Shown here one piece after another: positions 1 to 5,056 of a DNA stretch of 7,075 nucleotides. The DNA is from JBBKXP01 sp038323615 (GTDB lineage: Bacteria; Pseudomonadota; Alphaproteobacteria; Rhodobacterales; Rhodobacteraceae), in the NCBI GenBank assembly GCA_038323615.1, contig JBBQHC010000141.1, positions 1-7,075 on the forward strand, in the 5' to 3' direction. The first letter of the stretch is position 1. Every line of letters starts with the position of its first letter. Position numbers and translations under genes: made by a program. The notes below the pieces were generated by a model. The model was not told where the DNA came from. It searched no databases and was given only the letters and a program-made list of their open reading frames with translations.

Positions 1-471
1 CATGCCAGCGTAGTAGCTTGCGTAAGTGCCGAAGTTACGCAGGTAGAAAGAAAAGACCGAGGCCAGGATTGTCCACGCGATTGCGGTGAAGACCACACCC
101 GGCCAGATATTGGGAAATCTCGTCCGGCGTGCCGGAAGCAAGACGTGCGCTACAAAGAGCGCGAACACGAGGATGGTCGCGGCAGCAGGGACGCGGATCA
201 AGCTGACCGTAACCGACGCGGGATCAAAACCCGGCAAGAGTGCGTGCAGCCACGATCCGGCTCGCGGCGCGAGGACTAGAAGGTAGCCGACCACGACGAG
301 AATCATGCTCGCAAGGATGACCATCGCGATCTGGACGCCAAAGAGCACGACCGTGGAGCGGGTTTCGCGGATGCCATAGGCTCGGTTCAGTCCGACACGA
401 ACGCCGTCGACGCCACCAACCGCGAACCAGATCGTCAGGAGGACACCGATACTGAGGACGCCGAGGCAATC
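1..471 (-). pseudogene. YihY/BrkB-family inner-membrane protein, fragment interrupted by an IS21 remnant
   Basis: The minus strand is open for 157 codons from 471 down to the window edge. It reads as a very hydrophobic multi-pass membrane protein. Recognisable stretches are LSIGVLLTIWFAVGG, a GLNRAYGIRETRS loop, and near the window edge FPNIWPGVVFTAIAW followed by FYLRNFGTYASYYAGM. This order of a small charged loop after a helix, then a WPG helix, then a Y-L-x-N-F-x-x-Y segment is typical of the YihY/BrkB (UPF0761, formerly 'ribonuclease BN') family of inner-membrane proteins of uncertain function. The frame hits a stop at 483-481, exactly where IS21-like sequence begins, so the N-terminal third is missing. 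The C-terminus lies outside the window, so I cannot tell whether it is intact. I call it a disrupted gene. Family assignment is from recognised motifs, not from a search. Confidence 0.72.
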
Positions 472-886
472 TGTAACCGGCTACCTTCCGGCCTTTTTGG
501 CACGAAGGAAGCCCGATGAAGAGATTGCCGATGCGGAAGATACGAGACGTTTTGCGGCTATCAGCCGAGGGTCTGTCGACCCGCCAAATTGCGACGAGCC
601 CGGCGATTGGGCGCACCACCCTTCAGGGCTATCTGGATCGCGCCCGTGATGCCGATCTGGGATGGCCACTGCCAGACGATTTGTCCGACACCGACCTCGA
701 GCGACTGATCTATCCGCGGACGGCGCGTGATGTTTCTAACCGTGCGACCCAGCCTGACTAGGCGCATATCCACCGTGAGCTGCGCCGCAAGGGCGTGACG
801 CTGTCGCTGCTGCGGGAGGAATATCGCGCCGATCACCCGGGGGCTCAGGCTACTCCCGGTTCTGCAAGTTTTACAAGCGGTGGGAA
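472..886 (+). mobile_element. IS21-family insertion sequence remnant (left end plus start of istA)
   Basis: The YihY/BrkB homology stops at about 471, and the next bases are TGTAACCGGCTACC. They start with the TG that ends IS21-family elements, 44 bp before the istA start codon, a usual spacing for this family. The element is cut off at about 886, inside the first third of istA. The rest of istA, all of istB and the right end are missing. The exact left boundary is inferred from where the two homologies meet. No target-site duplication can be checked because the other end is gone. Confidence 0.6.
516..886 (+). pseudogene. istA: IS21-family transposase IstA, N-terminal fragment with nonsense codon and frameshift
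   Basis: The reading frame opens with MKRLPMRKIRDVLRL and continues through a helix-turn-helix (EGLSTRQIATSPAIGRTTLQ, about residues 18-37) to WPLPDDLSDTDLERLIYP. This is the DNA-binding N-terminus of one IstA subgroup. After the residues RATQPD a TAG stands at 759-761 where the family has tryptophan (one base change from TGG). The frame then continues with AHIHRELRRKGVTLSLL and EEYRADHPG. At the G-run 839-843 one base appears to be lost: SGYSRFCKFYKRWE can only be read in the next frame. Homology ends at about 886. The DDE catalytic domain is absent, so no transposase activity is possible. No other intact IS21 copy is present in the window. Confidence 0.85.
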
Positions 887-977
887 CCCCCATGCCCATA
901 GATAAAGACCCGGTTCGAAGGGCAGGGCGCGTTGTGCGCTTGCCTCGACAGTCATTTTTCTGACAGTATAGGTCTAG

Positions 978-1006
978 TGTCAATCGCCCGCTGCGGGCGA
1001 TTGACA
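978..1006. promoter_or_regulatory. Perfect 29-bp palindrome in the leader of the polysaccharide operon
   Basis: TGTCAATCGCCCGC (978-991) and GCGGGCGATTGACA (993-1006) are exact reverse complements around a single T at 992. It ends 13 bases before the upstream ATG and 43 bases before the preferred start of the export lipoprotein gene. There is no following T-run, so it is not a typical intrinsic terminator. The likely roles are an operator for a dimeric regulator or a hairpin in the 5' leader. The right arm contains TTGACA (1001-1006), identical to the sigma-70 -35 consensus, but no good -10 lies 16-18 bases further on. Function is inferred from position and symmetry only. Confidence 0.45.
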
Positions 1007-1049
1007 TACAATATCCGGTATGTGCCGGGCAGGCTGCGGGAAAAAAGCA

Positions 1050-2180
1050 ATGACGATTTTTCGACGGACGGGGCATGCCCTTGGCGCGTTTGTGCTGGTG
1101 TTTGGGCTGGCATCCTGCAGTTCCTTGCCGCGGGGTGCCGGGCTCCAGAAAGAGGTGCTTGAGGTGAACGCCGCCCGCAATGGCGCGGTGCGCGATTTCT
1201 CGGTCGCGCCGGTCACCCGCAACCTGCTTGATCTCTATGACAAATGGCCCGCCGTCGGCGAAGACGGGCGGGCCTGGATCGACCGCGTCGATCAGCCCGC
1301 CAACCGGATCATCGCGCCCGGCGACAGCATCACCGTGACCATCTGGGATACCGAAGACAACGGCCTGCTGACCTCGCCGGGGCAGCGGTCGGTGACGTTG
1401 TCCGACATCCGGGTATCGTCGGCGGGGGCGGTGTTCCTGCCCTATATCGGCAACATGCGAATCGCCGGGATGTCGCCGGAAACCGCCCGCACCCGAATCG
1501 AAGAGAAGTATATTGATGCGGCCCCCTCGACCCAGGTCCAGCTGGCGCTGACCGAAGGGCGCCAGAACACCACCAGTCTGGTCAGCGGAGTCGCCGCCCC
1601 CGGCGTCTATCCGCTGCCCGACAGCGATTTCACCGTGATGGGCCTGATCGCCCAGGGCGGCGGCGTCAACAACGGGCTGATCAATCCGCAGATCCGTCTG
1701 CAACGCGGCTCGCGGGTCTTTGCGACCTCGGTGGCGCGGCTGCTGAACAACCCCCAACTCGACACCACGCTGACCGGCGGCGACAAGGTCTTTGTCGAGG
1801 CCGACACCCGGACCTTTCTGTCGCTGGGCGCCGCCGGAACCGAGGCGGTGCATCCCTTTGGCAAGGACCGGCTGAGCGCGCTCGAGGCGATGGCGATCAC
1901 CGGCGGTGTCGCCGATGCGCGCGCCGACCCGCAGGGCATCCTGATCCTGCGCCGCTATCCGGCAAGTGCGGTGCGCCCCGATGGCAGCGGCCCGGCGCAG
2001 GAACGGGTGGTGTTCACCATCGATCTGACCAGTGCCGACGGGTTGTTCAGCGCCGGCGAATTCCGCATCCGCCCCGGCGATCTGGTCTATGCGACCGAAA
2101 GCCCGGTGACGGCGGCGCAAACCATTTTTGGCCTGATCGGCAGCAGCTTCGGGCTGGCCCGTCAGGTGGGGACGATCTGA
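1050..2180 (+). CDS. Wza-type outer-membrane polysaccharide export lipoprotein (Poly_export/SLBB)
   Basis: This gene encodes the outer-membrane channel component that carries capsule or exopolysaccharide out of the cell, the Wza/KpsD/BexD family. From the ATG at 1050 the product is 376 residues, close to the family's usual 350-400. Residues 1-23 form a lipoprotein signal (basic MTIFRR, hydrophobic core, lipobox LASC with Cys23 as the lipidated residue). A Poly_export domain follows at about 86-170, starting at NRIIAPGDSITVTIWD. Two SLBB-like beta-grasp domains come next, one from VSGVAAPGVYPLP to about 250 and one around SALEAMAITGGVADARADP. The C-terminus ends in a short amphipathic stretch. 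An in-frame ATG at 1020 would add ten residues, but 1050 gives a signal peptide of normal length. Neither start has a strong ribosome-binding site. The stop overlaps the next start by one base. The polymerase, flippase and Wzc-type kinase that normally work with this protein are not in the window. Confidence 0.88.
   Translation: MTIFRRTGHALGAFVLVFGLASCSSLPRGAGLQKEVLEVNAARNGAVRDFSVAPVTRNLLDLYDKWPAVGEDGRAWIDRVDQPANRIIAPGDSITVTIWDTEDNGLLTSPGQRSVTLSDIRVSSAGAVFLPYIGNMRIAGMSPETARTRIEEKYIDAAPSTQVQLALTEGRQNTTSLVSGVAAPGVYPLPDSDFTVMGLIAQGGGVNNGLINPQIRLQRGSRVFATSVARLLNNPQLDTTLTGGDKVFVEADTRTFLSLGAAGTEAVHPFGKDRLSALEAMAITGGVADARADPQGILILRRYPASAVRPDGSGPAQERVVFTIDLTSADGLFSAGEFRIRPGDLVYATESPVTAAQTIFGLIGSSFGLARQVGTI
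2164..2172 (+). promoter_or_regulatory. Ribosome binding site for the GDP-mannose synthesis gene
   Basis: AGGTGGGGA lies 7 bases before the ATG at 2180 and inside the last codons of the export gene. With the TGATG stop/start overlap it indicates translational coupling of the two genes. Confidence 0.55.
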
Positions 2181-3661
2181 TGCCGGTATCGCAGACAATC
2201 ACCCCGGTTATCCTGTGTGGCGGGGCGGGCACCCGGTTGTGGCCGCTGTCGCGCAAAAGCTATCCCAAACAGTTCGCCCCCCTGCTGGGCCCCGAAAGCC
2301 TGTTTCAGACCTGTGCCCGCCGGCTCAGCGGCGCTTTCGCCAAGGGCGCCTTTGGCTTTGCGCCGCCGGTCACTGTCACCGCGTCGGATTTCCGCTTTGT
2401 CGTCGCCGAACAGTTTGCCGCCATCGGGATCGACCCCGGTGCGGTGCTGATCGAACCGGACGGGCGCAATACCGCCCCGGCGGTGCTGGCCGCCTGTGCC
2501 CATGCCGTCGCCGCCGATCCGGACGCGGTGCTGCTGGTCGCCCCCAGCGACCATGTGATGCCCGATATCGCCGCCTTTCACGCTGCCGTCGCCATCGGCA
2601 TGCAGGCGGTGGCCAAGGGGCAGATCGTCACCTTCGGGATCCGCCCCGACCGCCCCGAAACCGGCTTTGGCTGGCTTGAACTGGCCGCCGATCCGGCGGC
2701 CGATCCAAATGCGACCCGGCCGCTGCGCCGGTTTGTCGAAAAGCCCGATGCCGCCAACGCCACCCGGATGCTCGCGGCGGGCACCTATCTTTGGAATGCG
2801 GGGATATTCCTGTTTGCCGCGAGGGACATGCTGGCGGCCTTCGCCGCCCATGCCCCCGCCCTGATCGATCCGGTGCAGGCGGCTGTCACCGGGGCGCAGA
2901 GCGACCTTGGGTTTCTGCGCCTTGACCCTGCCCCGTGGCAGGCCGTCACGCCGGTATCGATCGACGTTGCGGTGATGGAAAAGGCCGCCAATCTGGCGGT
3001 GGTGCCGTTCCACGGCCGCTGGTCCGATCTGGGCAGCTGGGAGGCGGTGATGCAGGAAACCGCAACCGCCGAAACCGGGGTTGGCGCCGATCTGGTCTGT
3101 ACCGGGCCGGCGGTGGCGATCGACTGCCACAACACCCTGCTGCGCGCCGAAAGCCCCGATCAGGTCGTCGTCGGGCTGGGGCTGGAGGGGCTGATCGTGG
3201 TGGCAATGCCCGATGCGGTGCTGGTCGCCGACAGATCGCGCGCCCAGGACGTCAAGGATGCAGTCGCCGCCCTCAAGACCCGTGGCGCGGCGCAGGCCGA
3301 AAATTTCGCCCGCGATCACCGGCCCTGGGGCTATTACGAAACCCTCGCCCTGGCCGACCGGTTTCAGGTCAAGCGGATCGTCGTCAAACCCGGCGCCGCG
3401 CTGTCGCTGCAAAGCCATATGCACCGGGCCGAACACTGGATCGTGGTGTCGGGCACCGCCCGTGTCACCGTCGATGACACTGTGCGGCTGCTGGCCGAAA
3501 ACGAATCCGTCTATGTGCCGCTGGGGTCGGTGCATCGGATGGAAAATCCCGGCCGGTTGCCGATGGTGCTGATCGAGGTGCAGACCGGCGCTTACCTTGG
3601 CGAGGATGACATCAAGCGATACGAAGACGTCTATGCCCGCGGGACCGGGCCGCGCGGTTAG
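2180..3661 (+). CDS. manC: Mannose-1-phosphate guanylyltransferase / mannose-6-phosphate isomerase (bifunctional)
   Basis: The predicted cytoplasmic enzyme has two activities that feed GDP-mannose to polysaccharide assembly: isomerisation of fructose-6-phosphate to mannose-6-phosphate, and GTP + mannose-1-phosphate to GDP-mannose. At 493 residues it has the length of the AlgA/CpsB/ManC type II family. The N-terminal nucleotidyltransferase shows the signature CGGAGTRLWPLSR with PKQF (residues 13-32), FVEKPD (185-190), YLWNAG (203-208) and SDLGSW (282-287). The C-terminal cupin isomerase domain shows RPWGYYE (from 381), SLQSHMHRAEHW (409-420, with metal-ligand histidines 413 and 415), a third histidine at 452 in GSVHRMENPG, and EVQTG followed by LGEDDI (from 466). 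All hallmark residues I know are present, so it should be functional. It overlaps the export gene by one base and is probably co-transcribed with it. Phosphomannomutase, needed between its two reactions, is not encoded here. Homologues are also called cpsB, algA or xanB. Confidence 0.94.
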   Translation: MPVSQTITPVILCGGAGTRLWPLSRKSYPKQFAPLLGPESLFQTCARRLSGAFAKGAFGFAPPVTVTASDFRFVVAEQFAAIGIDPGAVLIEPDGRNTAPAVLAACAHAVAADPDAVLLVAPSDHVMPDIAAFHAAVAIGMQAVAKGQIVTFGIRPDRPETGFGWLELAADPAADPNATRPLRRFVEKPDAANATRMLAAGTYLWNAGIFLFAARDMLAAFAAHAPALIDPVQAAVTGAQSDLGFLRLDPAPWQAVTPVSIDVAVMEKAANLAVVPFHGRWSDLGSWEAVMQETATAETGVGADLVCTGPAVAIDCHNTLLRAESPDQVVVGLGLEGLIVVAMPDAVLVADRSRAQDVKDAVAALKTRGAAQAENFARDHRPWGYYETLALADRFQVKRIVVKPGAALSLQSHMHRAEHWIVVSGTARVTVDDTVRLLAENESVYVPLGSVHRMENPGRLPMVLIEVQTGAYLGEDDIKRYEDVYARGTGPRG

Positions 3662-3726
3662 GGCTTACTACGGACCTCCAACGGGAAACCGGAGCGGCAG
3701 ACGGTACAAAACCGGCCACTTCATGT

Positions 3727-3981
3727 TTAGTAACGGGTGGTCGCAGTTGTGGGACCGACATCGGGGATTTCCATCAATCCCTGCATGTCGACGTCCGACT
3801 TGGCCAGAGCCCTGATTTCGGTGTCGATCGTGCCGATTCGGCCGTTGATTGCATCCAACTCCATCGCCATGTCCGATAGCATCAACAGGATGCGCTGCCA
3901 CAGATCCGCTGTGCTGTCTTGCGCCAATCTGATCAGCTCTTTCTGGAAGGTGTGTCGGCCGGTTCCAACGCGGCTACCCGA
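3727..3981 (-). pseudogene. IS110-family transposase fragment (a), central part
   Basis: The minus strand reads GRHTFQKELIRLAQD, a helical linker (LMLSDMAMELDAINGRIGTI), and RALAKSDVDMQGLMEIPDVGPTTAT, then stops at TAA 3729-3727. This matches the linker and the start of the C-terminal Transposase_20 helix-hairpin region of IS110-family enzymes (usual motif LM-x-IPGVGP-x-TA). Homology ends at about 3737, right after the motif. The N-terminal RuvC-like DEDD catalytic domain and the C-terminal half are both missing. Upstream, at about 3979-3982, it is fused in frame to the tail of a decayed receiver-domain gene. Inactive debris; no terminal sequences are recognised. Confidence 0.7.
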
Positions 3982-4272
3982 TTCCATCGCCGTAATCACA
4001 ATGATCGGCGTCGCAGCGTAGTCAGCAATGCCACGGATATATCAACATAGTGAAATGCCGTCCCGCTCTGGCATCATGATGTCAAGGAGGCAGCAATCGA
4101 ATGGAGTCTCGGCCGCTATTGTCAAGTCCATTGCCATCTTTCCGGACGTTGCCACGGTCACGCTTTCCGGACGTTGCCACGGTCACGGTTCCAAAGCCAC
4201 CATGACCGGTTCATACCTCAAAATGTCCAAAATCACTTCGTCGTCATCAACGGCGAGATTTTTCATTTTCAT
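3979..4272 (-). pseudogene. Decayed response-regulator receiver (REC) gene
   Basis: Read on the minus strand from an ATG at 4272-4270, the sequence gives MKMKNLAVDDDEVILDIL, the acidic start of a receiver domain. After damage it continues as GGFGTVTVATSG, then FDCCLLDIMMPERDGISLC with the phospho-acceptor Asp codon at 4083-4081, then YIRGIADYAATPIIVITAM. These line up segment by segment with the intact receiver encoded at 5330-5690 (FDCLLLDISMPGMDGIELC, IRQIPDYHQTPIVMLTAM), so the two are relatives. Lesions are a frameshift at about 4200-4215, a 25-bp tandem duplication at 4138-4187, and an in-frame TGA at 4044-4042 where the family has arginine. Homology is then lost at about 3980, where IS110 sequence starts. 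The conserved lysine and the last helices are missing. It cannot make a working receiver. Confidence 0.8.
4138..4187. repeat. Perfect 25-bp tandem duplication
   Basis: Two identical 25-base units (4138-4162 and 4163-4187, beginning CTTTCCGGACG and ending GGTCACG) lie inside the decayed receiver gene. The unit shifts the frame by one. In a one-copy version VTVATSGK would be read once. With two copies the first is read in the wrong frame and contains a stop (TGA), and the second in the right one. It looks like a recent slippage or repair duplication in a gene already free of selection. Confidence 0.95.
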
Positions 4273-4519
4273 GGTGCCCTAGATAACGCAACAACGACTC
4301 GATGACGAACAACATGTCTTCAAGATGATTGCCGCCCTATGTCTGCAACCTGACGTAGAATACTTGCAGCGGTAAGGCAAAAACGCAATTTTTGGGCAAC
4401 TGCAGACGTCCAAAGGTACGCAGACCTAGACTTAATGGGACGAACTGCCTTCCCCCCAGCCGCGGTTATGGTTGCGGGCATAGCTGAAAAGAGGGCATTA
4501 GACTTTTTGAACGCGTATT
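4273..4519. other. Intergenic debris, no recognisable gene
   Basis: I see no coding region, RNA gene, terminator or clear repeat here. The short plus-strand frame beginning at 4435 runs antisense to the IS110 fragment and has no family-like features. The lower GC content differs clearly from the polysaccharide genes. It may be leftover sequence of the two IS110 elements or of the promoter of the decayed receiver gene. Confidence 0.5.
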
Positions 4520-4800
4520 CCTGCTCGCCACATCCCGTTCCCCCGGACTGGTTGCGCGATTGGGCAAAGCCAGGTCAAGGCCGCACCTTCTTCAAGGATG
4601 CAAAGCGCGAGGAACCGTCTACGGCAGACCGGAAGGTCAACGCGACCACGGCGCCGATCCCGGGCATCGTCATCATTCGCCGACAGACGAGGTCTTCCTT
4701 TGCCAACTGGCACACCGGTCGTTCCGGCCCGGCCAACTCCCCCGCAACTTGGTCCGGGCGCGAAGCATCGGGGCCGAGCCTTTTTGGAGGTTCTTGTTCA
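4520..4800 (-). pseudogene. IS110-family transposase fragment (b), C-terminal part, frameshifted
   Basis: The minus strand from about 4800 reads MLRARTKLRG. After a one-base shift at the C-run 4739-4743 it continues in another frame as CQLAKEDLVCRRMMTMPGIG, then AVVALTFRSAVDGSSRFASL and KKV, a TGA at 4577-4575, and QSRNQSGG. This is the order of the IS110-family C-terminal domain (LA-x-x-D-x-x-CRRLM-T-x-PGVG-x-x-x-AL-x-FR-x-A-x-D, then G-L-T-x-x-R-x-QSGE). The motif differs in sequence from that of fragment (a) and covers part of the same domain, so the two fragments come from different elements. Beyond about 4520 I can follow no homology. Inactive. Confidence 0.65.
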
Positions 4801-4889
4801 GTTTAGTACGATACTTAATACAATACGCCCCACTGCCGTTGCTTGAGAACCCCCGTTGGCTTTTGGGGATAGGCCGCACTTTCGCCAAA

Positions 4890-4907
4890 GCCATAATTTC
4901 GCCATAA
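4890..4907. repeat. Short direct repeat GCCATAA
   Basis: GCCATAA occurs at 4890-4896 and 4901-4907, separated by TTTC, just before the TGAAAC repeat cluster. It could be part of a regulator binding site or be coincidental. Confidence 0.3.
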
Positions 4908-4910
4908 GGT

Positions 4911-4977
4911 TGAAACAGGTGTGTTTCAGATAACCGTCGGTGCGCACTTGAAACGGATATATGCGCTATCTGAAACA
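4911..4977. promoter_or_regulatory. Cluster of TGAAAC direct and inverted repeats upstream of the response regulator gene
   Basis: TGAAAC occurs on the plus strand at 4911, 4949 and 4971, and inverted as TGTTTCA at 4922-4928. TGAAACA (4911-4917) and TGTTTCA (4922-4928) form a perfect 7-bp dyad with a 4-base spacer. TGTTTCAGATA (4922-4932) and TATCTGAAACA (4967-4977) form a perfect 11-bp inverted repeat around 34 bases. The cluster ends 79 bases before the chosen start of the response regulator gene. Such repeated half-sites are typical of a regulator operator or cooperative binding region. No protein is identified, and I could not place a convincing -35/-10 pair. Confidence 0.5.
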
Positions 4978-5043
4978 GGATCAGTTGCGATTCGCACTCG
5001 CGCCACACGCCTCTAGGTTGTTAAGCTGGAAGAATGCGGAGTT

Positions 5044-5048
5044 GGAGA
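5044..5048 (+). promoter_or_regulatory. Ribosome binding site deciding the start at 5057
   Basis: GGAGA ends 8 bases before the ATG at 5057. The alternative in-frame ATG at 4961 has no such sequence, and its extra 32 residues (with a second half of the inverted repeat lying inside them) look non-coding. Confidence 0.65.
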
Positions 5049-5056
5049 TACCCCCT

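Noticed and set aside
1020..1049. Upstream in-frame ATG of the export lipoprotein gene
   Set aside because: It would place the lipobox cysteine at residue 33 behind an unusual Cys/Gly/Lys stretch. The ATG at 1050 gives a standard 22-residue lipoprotein signal. The upstream start is not fully excluded, since neither has a strong ribosome site.
561..2198. Long 545-codon open frame on the minus strand
   Set aside because: It is antisense to the IstA remnant and the export lipoprotein gene. It lacks stops only because of the G/C third-position bias of the plus-strand gene, has low-complexity Arg/Gly/Asp-rich composition and shows no family motif.
2162..3535. 457-codon open frame on the minus strand
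   Set aside because: It is the antisense shadow of the GDP-mannose gene, rich in Gly/Arg/His/Asp with no recognisable domain, while the plus-strand frame has complete catalytic motifs.
3662..3726. Terminator after the GDP-mannose gene
   Set aside because: I looked for a GC-rich hairpin followed by T residues and found none; only scattered CCGG tetramers are present.
3737..4282. Two short plus-strand frames (94 and 84 codons)
   Set aside because: They are antisense to the IS110 and receiver remnants, which show real protein homology on the minus strand.
4435..4806. 123-codon plus-strand frame
   Set aside because: It is antisense to the second IS110 fragment, whose protein motifs are clear on the minus strand. 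It has no ribosome site or family feature.
4911..4977. Possible CRISPR-like array from the TGAAAC repeats
   Set aside because: The units are only 6-7 bases, spaced unevenly and partly inverted; there are no spacers of constant length and no cas genes.
4961..5056. Upstream in-frame ATG of the response regulator gene (32 extra residues)
   Set aside because: No ribosome-binding site precedes 4961, the region contains one arm of an 11-bp inverted repeat, and a good GGAGA site serves the ATG at 5057.
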